A stretch of DNA of 64,000 bases from Lutibacter sp. Hel_I_33_5 (lineage in GTDB: Bacteria > Bacteroidota > Bacteroidia > Flavobacteriales > Flavobacteriaceae): NCBI RefSeq assembly GCF_007827455.1, contig NZ_VISM01000001.1, positions 2,519,501 through 2,583,500 on the forward strand, given 5' to 3'. The first letter of the stretch is position 1; each line of letters opens with the position of its first letter. The position numbers were made by a program, and so were the translations under genes. Below, one piece after another: positions 26,239 through 36,699 of this stretch. The notes beneath the pieces are model-generated. The model saw nothing but the letters and a program-made list of their open reading frames with translations, searched no databases and was not told the origin of the DNA.

Positions 26239-27007
26239 AATGATGTGTTTAAAAAAATCACAACTCACATATTTTTTAGGTTTGCTATTATTTAGTAATA
26301 GTATTTATTCACAAGGATGGGTAGAGACTGTAGAAAGTCAAGCTGTAATACCAATTACAAGAATTAACGACATTAATCAATTAGGACCTGATTCTGAACA
26401 TTTAAGAGGAAATGAATACGAATGGTCAAAGGTTATGGGTCTCCTATTTCAATTCGATGATATTTCTTTAGCTAAAAAAGGATTTGATGGATCAATATTT
26501 TTATTTGATGAATGGGAAAATAAATCAACAGTTATTGCCAATAAGAAAAAATTCATTTTTCCGAATTTAAATTATAATATTGAGCGAGATAAATTTATGT
26601 TTAAGCATAAAGATTCTACTTTTATATTTGATATGAATAAAATTGAACGTGTTTCAATTAGAAATAAAGTTTTTAAACCTCTTAATGTAGAAGGTGTTCA
26701 AGGTAACTATCAGGTGATTTTTAATAATAAACAAATTTCTATACTTAAAAAATATAGTCTTGTCTTGTCTAAGGCTTCGCCAAATCCGATGGTAAATAGA
26801 ACCAGGTCTAAGATAAAAAGAAAAAGTAAATACTTTTTAGAAAAAGAAAATAGTTTAAATCCTTTTGCTCTTAAGAAAAAAAGTTTCTTAAATCTTACTT
26901 CTAAAAACCATCATAAAAAAATAAAAGCTTTTGTAAAAGAAAATAAGTTGTATTATAAAGAGGAAAAAGATATAGGTCAAATAATTTCTTATATATTGAC
27001 ACTTTAA
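26231..27007 (+). CDS. Exported protein of a three-member paralogous family (member C)
   Basis: 258 residues by the first ATG (26231); two further ATGs at 26240 and 26243 give an equally good signal peptide (...SNSIYSQ), so the start is uncertain by up to four codons. It carries the family blocks YEWSKVMGLLFQFDDISLAKKGFDGS, FLFDEWEN, FPNLNYNIERDKFMF and SPNPMVNRTRSKIKRKSKYF. Overlaps member B, and a strong hairpin follows its stop. Confidence 0.8.
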   Translation: MYRMMCLKKSQLTYFLGLLLFSNSIYSQGWVETVESQAVIPITRINDINQLGPDSEHLRGNEYEWSKVMGLLFQFDDISLAKKGFDGSIFLFDEWENKSTVIANKKKFIFPNLNYNIERDKFMFKHKDSTFIFDMNKIERVSIRNKVFKPLNVEGVQGNYQVIFNNKQISILKKYSLVLSKASPNPMVNRTRSKIKRKSKYFLEKENSLNPFALKKKSFLNLTSKNHHKKIKAFVKENKLYYKEEKDIGQIISYILTL

Positions 27008-27028
27008 TTTTAATATTACATTTTATAT

Positions 27029-27067
27029 AATACCTAAAATATCATTATGGATATTTTGGGTATTTTT
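27029..27067. terminator. Bidirectional terminator between convergent genes
   Basis: 15-bp stem AATACCTAAAATATC (27029-27043) / GATATTTTGGGTATT (27050-27064) with one G-T pair, loop ATTATG, then a T run. It separates member C from the convergent FG-GAP lipoprotein gene. Confidence 0.85.
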
Positions 27068-30000
27068 ATTTATTAATTTTATAGCTTTTTAATTTTCCAT
27101 TATTAAGAGATATTAATATTAATGGATTTCCTTTTTTATTTTGCAAAATTTTCACAGATTTTGCATTACCTTCTGTGTATAATCCAGATTTTTTGGTCGT
27201 AATTATATTGTAATTATCTTTTTGATTTGACGTTAATATTAAAGCATAATTATTATCTAATCTAGGTGTTTCTACTTCTGTATTATATATATTTCCAACA
27301 ATAATTAAATCTTCATATCCATCGTTATTAATATCTATGTTTTCACTATCTAATATTGGCATAGATTGGACAATTTTAGGCAACTCTTTTTTGCTAAATG
27401 TACTATTTCCATTATTCAATAATAAAATTGATTTAAATTGATTTACTTCTCTTCTATAGGCAGTATTAACTTTATCACCATAAATATCTTCTAAAGTAGC
27501 ATTTGCAAATTGATTAAATGTTGGTATTTTTTTAGATATAAAAGGCATTTGTTGAGTAGAACATTCTTTTCCTCTAGCGGGTACAAACCTATTATTATAT
27601 TTATAACTTAAAACAACATCATGCTTTCCGTTATTATCAAAATCATCAGCATAAATTCTAAAAGGTTTTTCTTTTGTTGCCTTATGTTTAATATTTAAAC
27701 CAACATTACCTATTAAGTAATCTTTAAAACCATCATTATTAACATCAGTTTCAGAGATACTAAACCACCAACCTTTTTCTTTATCTAATTTGCTTTTATT
27801 TGATATGTCTTTGAAAACGCCGTTATTATTTATAAAAATTCCAACATGAGTCCATTCACCAACAGCTATAAAATCTTCCCAACCATCATTATTAATATCA
27901 GTAGAAATTACTTTATTTATAATCCCTAAATCTTCAAATTCAGGACAAATTTTATTAGTTACTTCTTTATATTTTCCATTTACATTCTCAAAAATAAAAG
28001 AAGGTACATGTAGCGGATATTTTTGCGGTTGTATTCGATTACCAACTATAATATCTTGATCTCCGTCATTATCAAAATCAATTTTTGTTATAGTTTTTCC
28101 ACTAAAGTGATATCCTTCAATACCTATGTTTTTATCTCTCTTAAAATTACCTTTTCCATCGTTTATATAGATTCTGTCTTGTAATAAAGAATCATTATTT
28201 TCAAATTCACTTCCACCGCTCACAACATACAAATCATTGTCATTGTCATTATCTATATCTATAAAAATTGCTTCCATATCTTCATATGCAGCATCTTCAA
28301 TAAAAGAACTGTTATTTGCTTTTAGAAAGGAGTTATCTTTATTGATATAAAGTTGCGCAGATTGATTTTTTGCTCCGCCAATAAAAAGATCATCTAAGCC
28401 ATCATTATTAACATCGCCTTTGGTTATGTAAGGCCCAAAAGTTGATTGTTTATATGGCAGAAGTATTTCTTTAAAAAAATCGTTAAAATCATTTTCTTTA
28501 TGAGTAAAGTTTATCGTTTTAGATTCTTTAAAGAGTGTCTTTATTTTTGGAATTGAGTTACTCTTTTTTATATTTTCTTTTGTTTCTACAAATGTTAGTG
28601 TAGAATTTGCTTGAACATTATATTTTTCTTCATAATTACCAGATTTCCATAAAACTCTTACGGTATCTATAGTGTTTTTCTTTCCAATGCCAAAATGTAT
28701 TGTCTTATCTACAGAAGATAAATACCCTCTTACTCTTCTAGATTCTTTAGTTCTTGTTTTATTGTTATATGAAATAGAAACTTTTGCAAAATCTTCTGAT
28801 AATTTACTCTTAGTGTTTATTTTAATGTAATTTCCTTTGCTGTTTTCAGTAGTTAAGTTTTTAAATAAAAAAGCTTTATCATCAATATTGTTAACAACGA
28901 TATCTAAATCACCATCATTATCTAAATCAGAATATGCAGCACCGTTAGAAAAAGAAACTTCGTTTAACCCTGAAAAAGAGGTGTTATCCTTGAAATTTAA
29001 TTCACTATCACCTTTGTATAAAATATTTGATAATTTTTCTGAAGGTAATTTATTATATATTTCTTCTTTTATTTTTAAAGGTACATTTCCTTTATATTTT
29101 CTTTTTGCTTTAAAAATCTCAATTCTCATGTCATTATCTAAAGCATACCTTCTATAACCATTGGTTACATATATATCTTCATTTCCATCATTATCAGTGT
29201 CAAAAATAAGTCCAGCCCAACTCCAATCAGTTTTAGATAAGCCTAACATCTGACCTATGTTATGATATTTATTATTCCCTATATTCAGCTGTAAAGAATT
29301 ATACATATATTGTGTATGTAATCCAAGGCTTTTAAGTAGATTGAATTTGGGTACATTCATAGAGGCCATTAGAGTCTTAGATTTTATATGATCTTGAGAA
29401 GCCATATCTAAGACAAAAATATCATCTAAATTATCTTGATTGATATCTGCTATATCAACACCCATACCATAAAAAGAAACTTGTTTTGTAGCTTCTTTAA
29501 TTTTATTTGTAAACGTTCCGTTTTTATTATTTATGTACATGGCATCTGGTACATAATAATCATTTGCGATATAATAATCTAACCAGCCATCATTATTTAA
29601 GTCTGCAATGCAAAGACCTAAACCAAATGTTGGTTTAAATGTTCCGGATTCTTTAGTTACATTTTTAAATTTACCATTTATATTTTCATATAAACGACTA
29701 GTACTTTTTTTAAGGTTTTTCTCATCTTTATTAAGATTGTAAAACGTACCTGGATCATAACCATACAGTTGACTTTCATTCATAACAATACAATCTAAAT
29801 CTCCATCATTATCATAATCAAAGAATGCTGATTGTGTTGAAATTCCTGCATCGTTTAAACCAACATCTTTTGCAGATTCTTTAAATGTTAAGTCTTTTTG
29901 ATTTATGAGTAGAATATTTTCCCTTTTTTCTTTTGAATAGGGACCTCCCTGAGATATATAGATATCCATCCATCCATCATTATTAACATCTGCAAATGTG

Positions 30001-30401
30001 ATACCGTTAGCCCAGTTTTTATTAGTATTTATATTTGATTTCTCAGTAATATCTTCAAAAACTAAATTTCCTTTATTTAAATAAACTTTATTAGATACTT
30101 GATTTCCACAAAAAATAATATCTTTCAAACCATCGTTATTTATATCTTCTATGCCTACACCAGCCCCATTATAAAAAAAATCATAGTCAAATAAGTTTTC
30201 TTTATTAGTAAAACGATGTGTAATTTTATTATTAAAATCTATATTACTTTTACTTGATTCTACTTTTTCAAATGTGAAATTAACAGTATCACTAATAACA
30301 CGTTGGTTTTTATCTAATTTTTCACTTTCTTCAGTTGTACAAGAAATAATAAGTATTACTATAAGGATAGTATATTTCAACAAGTTTTTATGTGCCTGCA
30401 T
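27066..30401 (-). CDS. FG-GAP/VCBS repeat lipoprotein with ASPIC/UnbV domain
   Basis: 1111 residues. Lipobox ISC near residue 21. Many calcium-binding FG-GAP repeats of the form D.NNDG..D(I/L)(Y/I)(V/I) form one or two beta-propellers (NGITFADVNNDGWMDIYIS, FFDYDNDGDLDCIVMN). In the middle (about 520-600) is an ASPIC/UnbV domain (VRGYLSSVDKTIHFGIGKKNTIDTVRVLWKSG). Such proteins are often encoded beside SusC/SusD pairs in Flavobacteria and are thought to sit on the cell surface; the ligand is unknown. It follows the operon below, after a terminator. Confidence 0.88.
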   Translation of the reverse strand: MQAHKNLLKYTILIVILIISCTTEESEKLDKNQRVISDTVNFTFEKVESSKSNIDFNNKITHRFTNKENLFDYDFFYNGAGVGIEDINNDGLKDIIFCGNQVSNKVYLNKGNLVFEDITEKSNINTNKNWANGITFADVNNDGWMDIYISQGGPYSKEKRENILLINQKDLTFKESAKDVGLNDAGISTQSAFFDYDNDGDLDCIVMNESQLYGYDPGTFYNLNKDEKNLKKSTSRLYENINGKFKNVTKESGTFKPTFGLGLCIADLNNDGWLDYYIANDYYVPDAMYINNKNGTFTNKIKEATKQVSFYGMGVDIADINQDNLDDIFVLDMASQDHIKSKTLMASMNVPKFNLLKSLGLHTQYMYNSLQLNIGNNKYHNIGQMLGLSKTDWSWAGLIFDTDNDGNEDIYVTNGYRRYALDNDMRIEIFKAKRKYKGNVPLKIKEEIYNKLPSEKLSNILYKGDSELNFKDNTSFSGLNEVSFSNGAAYSDLDNDGDLDIVVNNIDDKAFLFKNLTTENSKGNYIKINTKSKLSEDFAKVSISYNNKTRTKESRRVRGYLSSVDKTIHFGIGKKNTIDTVRVLWKSGNYEEKYNVQANSTLTFVETKENIKKSNSIPKIKTLFKESKTINFTHKENDFNDFFKEILLPYKQSTFGPYITKGDVNNDGLDDLFIGGAKNQSAQLYINKDNSFLKANNSSFIEDAAYEDMEAIFIDIDNDNDNDLYVVSGGSEFENNDSLLQDRIYINDGKGNFKRDKNIGIEGYHFSGKTITKIDFDNDGDQDIIVGNRIQPQKYPLHVPSFIFENVNGKYKEVTNKICPEFEDLGIINKVISTDINNDGWEDFIAVGEWTHVGIFINNNGVFKDISNKSKLDKEKGWWFSISETDVNNDGFKDYLIGNVGLNIKHKATKEKPFRIYADDFDNNGKHDVVLSYKYNNRFVPARGKECSTQQMPFISKKIPTFNQFANATLEDIYGDKVNTAYRREVNQFKSILLLNNGNSTFSKKELPKIVQSMPILDSENIDINNDGYEDLIIVGNIYNTEVETPRLDNNYALILTSNQKDNYNIITTKKSGLYTEGNAKSVKILQNKKGNPLILISLNNGKLKSYKINK

Positions 30402-30443
30402 AATTTATTGTTTTACAATAACAAATATAAATTTTAAAATAAA

Positions 30444-30471
30444 AAAAGAGCTTATTTTCATAAGCTCTTTT
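30444..30471. terminator. Terminator of the SusCD-lipoprotein operon
   Basis: 11-bp stem AAAAGAGCTTA (30444-30454) / TAAGCTCTTTT (30461-30471), loop TTTTCA, with T-rich sequence following on the minus strand. It lies between the lipoprotein gene and the FG-GAP gene. Confidence 0.82.
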
Positions 30472-30499
30472 AATGTATATAAGATGTTTTTATCTAATA

Positions 30500-31465
30500 T
30501 TATAAACAGTTTGTAACTGGTAATAAACCAGGAGCACCTGTTCCATCTGCGACATCTAATAATTGTCTACCATCTGGAGCGAAAATAGTAAAACCTATTT
30601 CACTATGAGCATCTCCAGGGAAATTCCAGATAGCAAGTTTAGTTCCGACAGGTACTGTAATTATTTCACTAGCAGTGGAATAATCAACAGTAGGATCAGC
30701 TGTACCAGCTGGCCACGGTGTACAACTACCAGTTGTTAACCATTGACCACCATCATTATAAGGGCTACACATACCTACTTGTAATACAGTTGTACTATCG
30801 TCAGCATTTGTTAATGTTATAGTAATACCAGTACCACCACTTCCATGACTTGTTTGCCAACCATCACCCCATGTATCACGCATATCTATTTTATAATCCC
30901 CAGGTTTAGGAGAACATACTAAAGCAGCGTTATATACATATGGAGATGAGAAGAATCCACCAGTAATAATACCACCAGCATCAGCAGCACCAAAAGTTTG
31001 TCCATTTGTTAATTTTAATCTTGTTTCAAAAACAAATAAATCTCCAGGAGCATGCTTAGACGCATCTAATCCCATAGCTGCTTCAGCTTCTGCAAAAGTG
31101 GCAGAGATAGTTGCTCTAGGTAAACCTAATGGTCCAGTAGAAAAATCTGAAGCTGGTATCGTTTTAACCAACGCGTCTTTAGCTACCGTAGTTCCATTTC
31201 CATCAGATAAATCTCTAAGAGAAACATAAAGTTCTACACTTTCCATTAACTTACCGTCTTCAACATCTTGTTCTTCAACAGTTACAGACCAAAAAGTAGT
31301 TGCATCACTTCTATTCAATACGTTTGAGTTTGTACTTATTAATCTAAGTATAGCCCCATTAGTTGTTCCGTCAACAACTTGGTCTATCACTTTGTCTGAT
31401 TCACTACAAGAAAGTATTGTAGTAGCTAAAACAAGTGATAATATAGTTTTAAATATGTTTTTCAT
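30500..31465 (-). CDS. SusCD-associated lipoprotein of unknown function
   Basis: 321 residues. Lipoprotein signal with lipobox LSC at about residue 20 (TTILSCSESD). An Ig-like N-terminal part (TFWSVTVEEQDVEDGKLMESVELYVSLRD) precedes a C-terminal domain with GDYKIDMRDTWGDGWQTSHGSGGTGI and a C-terminal CSPYND..GSCTPWP region rich in Cys/Trp/Gly. It follows susD at 19 nt and fills the position where SusE/SusF-type surface glycan-binding proteins are found, but I see no motif that names a ligand. Confidence 0.78.
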   Translation of the reverse strand: MKNIFKTILSLVLATTILSCSESDKVIDQVVDGTTNGAILRLISTNSNVLNRSDATTFWSVTVEEQDVEDGKLMESVELYVSLRDLSDGNGTTVAKDALVKTIPASDFSTGPLGLPRATISATFAEAEAAMGLDASKHAPGDLFVFETRLKLTNGQTFGAADAGGIITGGFFSSPYVYNAALVCSPKPGDYKIDMRDTWGDGWQTSHGSGGTGITITLTNADDSTTVLQVGMCSPYNDGGQWLTTGSCTPWPAGTADPTVDYSTASEIITVPVGTKLAIWNFPGDAHSEIGFTIFAPDGRQLLDVADGTGAPGLLPVTNCL

Positions 31466-31484
31466 AATTATAAATTTGTAATTA

Positions 31485-33302
31485 TTAATTTGCTGGGTTT
31501 ACTGTACCATTATCCCAAAAAACTTTCTCGCTATTATCAGTTCTTTGTTGAATATTAGAATTCGAGCTCACTTCGTTTCCAGGGAACAATAAAGTTCTTG
31601 GAAAAGTTCCTGGATTTGGATCTATATTTCTTGATAAAGTTCTTGGGTAACCGGTTCTTCTATAAAAGTTAAAAGTATCTGTACCAGAACCATATTGAGC
31701 AATAAAATATTGTTCACCCAAAAGATCCCATTTATCTTTTGCTGTTGGAAAACCATTTCCATCAGCAGCGGAATTAGTTGCAGCAGCATCAAATTCTGCT
31801 TTTTTAGCAGCAACCCAAGCTGTTACAAAAGCAGCATTAGGTGCTTGAGATTTATCAGCAGCACCATCCAATGCTCCGAAAGACATTACTTTAGCAATAT
31901 GCTTTGTCATACCAGCTTCTAAATGTGTAGAGGCAGCAGTAGGATTTGATAATGCTAAATTAGCTTCTGCTTTCATAAAATCAACGTCAGATGCCAAATA
32001 GATTGGTAAAATACCAGCTCCATTACCACCACCAGTTTGAGACACTTGTTGTCCATAAATTCCATTAATTGAAGCTGAACCACCAGTATTTGGAAATGTC
32101 ATAGCATCTTCTCTCCAATCAAATTTTCCACCAGCAGGATAAACACCTACCGCAGTTCTTGTAAAGTTATCTGGAGGTGTACCAGCGTCGTTTCCATGAA
32201 TTCTTCCCCAATATCCCATATCCATACTACACCAAATATCCTCATCAGGTGTAAACTGTAAATGTACAGGTGTATTTTCTAAAGTACAAGATAAAGTTTC
32301 ACCATCTTCTGGTCCACCAGAAAGATATAAACCTGGTCCATTTCCAATTACATCGTTTGCATCAAAAAATATTGATGATCCTCCTGGAGTTCTCCAGTTT
32401 TGTCTATAAAAGTAATAACGTCTTCTAGGATCTGTAGAAGCACGTAAATCACCAAAACTAGGCACCATAGTTTTCATTAACCAATTTGATTGGTATATAC
32501 CTGCACCAGAACTTGTATAATCAACAGTAAAATCAGGATGCTGTGTATTTGGAGATAATTGATTAGTTCCATAAGTAAATTGGAAATCATCTGCAGTATC
32601 TGTAATTACACCTGTTGCATTTACAACTGCAGTATAGTTTCCAGTTGTTAAATTAGCACGCATTTTTAATGTATTAACTAATTTTGTCCATTTAGCAGCA
32701 TCACCACCATAAAAGAAATCTGTTGCACTACCAGCACCACTTGTACTAGCAAATAATGCTCCGGCTTCATTTAACATTGTTAATGCAGCAGTATAAATTT
32801 CTTGACCTTCATCAAATTTAGGTAAAGGAAATTCATTTGGCTTATTAGCCTCACTCCAAGGAGCTTTACCAATATAATCGACTATCTGCATTAATACGTG
32901 TGCTTGCATTGTTTTAGCAGCAGCTACGTGAAAAGATAAATCTTTATCTGGATTTGCTTTATCTAAAGCTTCAATAGCAGCTATATTAACAACCATTCCT
33001 ACTGCACCAGTGTTACTGTAAAAATTTGTCCATATACCATTCATAGTACCTGAACCATAGTTTGCAAAATAGTTCCTTCCAAACATGTAATCAATTCTAG
33101 TTAATTGAGAACCAATATTTCCAAAAGTTCCTTGAATGTTTCTATAAGCTAATTGCACAGAATTAAGTAATAAATCTGGATCTGCTTGATCTGCTGACAA
33201 GGCATTTGGACTTGCCAAATCTTCTTGCTTTAATGTTTCACAAGAAATAATCATAGAGCTAGTAACTACTAAGGCTATGAATATTTTATAAATGTTTTTC
33301 AT
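31485..33302 (-). CDS. SusD/RagB family nutrient-binding lipoprotein
   Basis: 605 residues. Lipobox IISC at about residue 20, then the helical SusD start (LLLNSVQLAYRNIQGTFGNIGSQLTRIDYMFG) with TPR-like helices (AAAKTMQAHVLMQIVDYIGKAPWSEA) and a C-terminal FYRRTGYPRTL region. It is the surface lid over the SusC barrel. Follows susC at 19 nt, so co-transcribed. The substrate is not evident and no glycoside hydrolase is nearby. Confidence 0.92.
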   Translation of the reverse strand: MKNIYKIFIALVVTSSMIISCETLKQEDLASPNALSADQADPDLLLNSVQLAYRNIQGTFGNIGSQLTRIDYMFGRNYFANYGSGTMNGIWTNFYSNTGAVGMVVNIAAIEALDKANPDKDLSFHVAAAKTMQAHVLMQIVDYIGKAPWSEANKPNEFPLPKFDEGQEIYTAALTMLNEAGALFASTSGAGSATDFFYGGDAAKWTKLVNTLKMRANLTTGNYTAVVNATGVITDTADDFQFTYGTNQLSPNTQHPDFTVDYTSSGAGIYQSNWLMKTMVPSFGDLRASTDPRRRYYFYRQNWRTPGGSSIFFDANDVIGNGPGLYLSGGPEDGETLSCTLENTPVHLQFTPDEDIWCSMDMGYWGRIHGNDAGTPPDNFTRTAVGVYPAGGKFDWREDAMTFPNTGGSASINGIYGQQVSQTGGGNGAGILPIYLASDVDFMKAEANLALSNPTAASTHLEAGMTKHIAKVMSFGALDGAADKSQAPNAAFVTAWVAAKKAEFDAAATNSAADGNGFPTAKDKWDLLGEQYFIAQYGSGTDTFNFYRRTGYPRTLSRNIDPNPGTFPRTLLFPGNEVSSNSNIQQRTDNSEKVFWDNGTVNPAN

Positions 33303-33321
33303 AATTATATAAATTAAATTT

Positions 33322-36300
33322 TTAGAATGATAATTTTACACTCAATCCAAATCTTCTAGAACTTGGTCCGTTAAGGTAATCAAAACCTCTACCATTACCA
33401 ACACCTACACCAGCTACGTTTGGATCAAAGTTAGCATCATCTGGAGTATTGTAAGCATCATACCATAAGTTAAAACCACTAGCAGTTAAAGATACAGCGC
33501 CAAAAGGTGTTCTATCTAAAACATTTTTAGGTAAAGAATAACTTAAAGATACTTCTTGTAAACGTAATACAGAACCATCATATATTGTTAATTCTTTTGG
33601 TCCAAATAATAAGTTAGAGAAATAATATTGTGAATTATTAATCTGAGTAGTATTAGTATTACCAGCAGCATTAACACCAGGTAAAACAAATGTATTTTTT
33701 CTGTCTTTTACAATTAAACCACGACCTAATAATGTTGCTACAGTTGTAGTTGCTATATCTCCACCTTTTGTATGGTTAAATTGAAAATTAAAAGTGAAGT
33801 TTTTATATGATAATGAATTATTTAAATTCATAACATAATCTGGATTTGGATCTCCAATAATTGGCGTAATTGATCTTCCATCAGGTAAAACAATATTCGT
33901 TTCAGCTTGATAATTACCAGCTCCATCTACTACAAAGTTATCATTTGCGTCTCTTTGAATTCTAGAACCAACAATTACACCCAATTGTTCACCTTTAATT
34001 GCAGCATTACCTCCTAAGAAAGCAGCTGTTGATCCTGCATAGATAATTTGATCATCATCTTGTTCTGTAACAATTTGCTGACTCGTTGTAAAGTTTACAT
34101 TCGTGTTCCAATTTAAACCATCACCATCATTACTGATAATATCTAAAGATAAATCAGCTTCCCATCCATCTCCTTCTACTTTACCAACATTAGATTGTGT
34201 TGAAGTAAATCCTGAAGAAGCAGGTAAAGGTTTAAATACAATTAAATCTTGTGTAGTTCTATCAAAATAAGAAACACTTAAATTAGCTTTTCTATTTAAG
34301 AATCTAGCATCAAATCCAACTTCAAATTCACTTAAAAGCTCAGGCTTTAAATTAGGATTTGCTTGGAAACCGCTAATAGTATTTGTAACAACACTACCAA
34401 TTGCACCACCACCAACTTGTGTAGTTTGACCAACAGTATTAACAGTTGGATAACCAGTTGGGAAGTTTGCAGATTGACCTAAACCAGCTCTTAATTTCAA
34501 GTAATTTAATCCCCATCCACTTTCAGACTTAAGATCTTCAAAAGCTGCAGTAGGAAGGAAAGAAGCAGAAATACTTGGGTAAAATAAACTATTGTTTTGA
34601 GTAGGTAAGTTAGATACCCAGTCATTTCTTCCAGATAATGTTAAAAATAACATATCTTTAAAATCAAAAGAAGCTTCTGCAAATATACCTTGTATATTTC
34701 TTCTTACGAAAAACTGAATTGGAGTTTGATTTTGGAAGTTAAAATGTTGTAAAACACCAAATACAATTTGTCCAGTACTTGCAACACCTTGACCTTCTAC
34801 AGTTCTTGCTCTACTTGTAGCACCTGCAACAAAATCTAATCCTATATCATCAGTTAAATCATAACTACCATTGGCAGCGAAATAATGATCATATATAGTT
34901 GTGTTATTATCAAATGTAGTTAAGAAACCAAAAATTGCAGCATTAAAGTTAACACCATTTTTGTTTGAGTGTGCACTATTTCTTTCATTATAGAAGTCAA
35001 TACCAGCACGATAAGCTAATGATAAATTATCATTTACTTCGTATGTTAAAGTTGCATTAGAAAATATTCTGTTAGTTTTTTGTGCATTTTGTGCATTCTT
35101 AACAGACCATCTTGGGTTGATAATATCGTTACCATTTCTATAGTAGATACTACCACCATTTTCTGGAAGTTCAAATTCTAATCCCATTAAATCTACGTTA
35201 CGAGGCGTAAAGAATACATTACCAAATGTAGACCATCCTAAAGTACCATTACCTCTACTTGCCGCTACAGGCGGTGAAGTTACTCTATTACTAGTGTAAT
35301 TCATAGAACCTTGAATGGTAAATTTATTACTTAGTTTAGCACGTCCACCAAAAGATAAAGTAGTTCTTAAAACTTTATTACCAGGAGTAAACCCTTCTTC
35401 ATCTAAATGACCAACATTTGCATTATAAGTAATATCTCCATCAGTAGATGCTCCTCTAAAGTTAACAGATAAGTTATTTACAGATCCAGTTCTAAAGAAA
35501 TCTTCAACACTATTATAAGGTTTCCAATCGTATCTTTGACCAGTATACTTATTGTTTAATAAGTTATTACCTCCTAAGAAGTTATTTAAGAAAGCAGAAG
35601 AACCATAAGGGTGTTCTACAGTTCCATCAGGTTGAATTGTTCCAGCTGGGTCATTTAAATAACCATCTACACCATTAGGACTAAAAGAAGGTCCCCAGTT
35701 ACTAAAGAACCAACCAAAAGATTGGTCAAAACCACCACCATATTGATCTTGGTAATTAGGTAAAGAAGCAATTTGATTAACAAAAAACGAGTTGTTTATT
35801 GTAATTTCATTTTTCTTTCCTTTTTTACCAGAAGAACCAGATTTAGTTGTAATTACAATTACACCATTTCTACCTGCAGAACCATAAAGAGTAGCAGCTG
35901 CTAATCCTTTAAGTACGTTTACACTTTCAATAGTATTTGGGTCTAAATCTAAAAATCTACTAGAACCAACATTACCATTTAAAAAGTTACCTTGAGAGTT
36001 TGTATCACTACTAAAAGGTACACCATCAACAACAAATAATGCTTGGTTGTTACCATTAATAGAAGAATACCCTCTAATTACAACGTTAGTTGCAGAACCA
36101 GAAGTACCACTCTGTGAAGTAATTTGTACACCAGAAGCTTTTCCTGATAGTACTCTTGCAACATCACCTTCAGCTCTTTGCTCAATTTGAGAAGAACTTA
36201 CTTCAGACACAGCATATCCAAGAGCTTTTTTCTCTCTTTTAATACCTTGTGCGGTTACAACTACCTCTTCAAGAACATTGTCAGATTCCATAGTTACATT

Positions 36301-36570
36301 AATTGAGCTAGAAGATCCAACTGTCTTACGTGTAACTTTTAATCCAACATACCTAAAAACAAGTACATCACCTGTTTTAGCAGTAATGCTATATTTTCCA
36401 TCAAAATCTGTTTCAGTACCATTAGATGTACCATCAATTACGATACTTACTCCAGGTAAAGGGCCTGTATCGTCAGAAACCGTACCTGAAATAGTTCTTT
36501 CTTGCGCAAAAGATATTTGCACAACCAACGCCAGTAATAGCGTTAAAATTCCATTAAACTTTGTCTTCAT
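33322..36570 (-). CDS. SusC/RagA family TonB-dependent outer-membrane receptor
   Basis: 1082 residues from ATG at 36568-36570 (MKTKFNGILTLLLALVV); the longer frame upstream is less likely. It has a signal peptide ending SFAQ, a carboxypeptidase-like CNA domain (RTISGTVSDDTGPLPGVSIVIDG), a plug with VVVTAQGIKREKKALGYAVS and VFVVDGVPFSSDT, and a C-terminal strand ending FGLSVKLSF. This is the standard RagA/SusC layout. It starts the operon susC-susD-lipoprotein. Energised by TonB-ExbBD, not in the window. Confidence 0.95.
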   Translation of the reverse strand: MKTKFNGILTLLLALVVQISFAQERTISGTVSDDTGPLPGVSIVIDGTSNGTETDFDGKYSITAKTGDVLVFRYVGLKVTRKTVGSSSSINVTMESDNVLEEVVVTAQGIKREKKALGYAVSEVSSSQIEQRAEGDVARVLSGKASGVQITSQSGTSGSATNVVIRGYSSINGNNQALFVVDGVPFSSDTNSQGNFLNGNVGSSRFLDLDPNTIESVNVLKGLAAATLYGSAGRNGVIVITTKSGSSGKKGKKNEITINNSFFVNQIASLPNYQDQYGGGFDQSFGWFFSNWGPSFSPNGVDGYLNDPAGTIQPDGTVEHPYGSSAFLNNFLGGNNLLNNKYTGQRYDWKPYNSVEDFFRTGSVNNLSVNFRGASTDGDITYNANVGHLDEEGFTPGNKVLRTTLSFGGRAKLSNKFTIQGSMNYTSNRVTSPPVAASRGNGTLGWSTFGNVFFTPRNVDLMGLEFELPENGGSIYYRNGNDIINPRWSVKNAQNAQKTNRIFSNATLTYEVNDNLSLAYRAGIDFYNERNSAHSNKNGVNFNAAIFGFLTTFDNNTTIYDHYFAANGSYDLTDDIGLDFVAGATSRARTVEGQGVASTGQIVFGVLQHFNFQNQTPIQFFVRRNIQGIFAEASFDFKDMLFLTLSGRNDWVSNLPTQNNSLFYPSISASFLPTAAFEDLKSESGWGLNYLKLRAGLGQSANFPTGYPTVNTVGQTTQVGGGAIGSVVTNTISGFQANPNLKPELLSEFEVGFDARFLNRKANLSVSYFDRTTQDLIVFKPLPASSGFTSTQSNVGKVEGDGWEADLSLDIISNDGDGLNWNTNVNFTTSQQIVTEQDDDQIIYAGSTAAFLGGNAAIKGEQLGVIVGSRIQRDANDNFVVDGAGNYQAETNIVLPDGRSITPIIGDPNPDYVMNLNNSLSYKNFTFNFQFNHTKGGDIATTTVATLLGRGLIVKDRKNTFVLPGVNAAGNTNTTQINNSQYYFSNLLFGPKELTIYDGSVLRLQEVSLSYSLPKNVLDRTPFGAVSLTASGFNLWYDAYNTPDDANFDPNVAGVGVGNGRGFDYLNGPSSRRFGLSVKLSF

Positions 36571-36699
36571 TGTATAATTATTTGAATTAATTAGTGCCAA
36601 AAATCTTAAATTAATCTTAAAACACCAACTTTTTTAACAAAAAAAATCATAAAAAAGTTAACAAATAGTTAATTATGTGTTTTAAAAATTCTTAAATCT

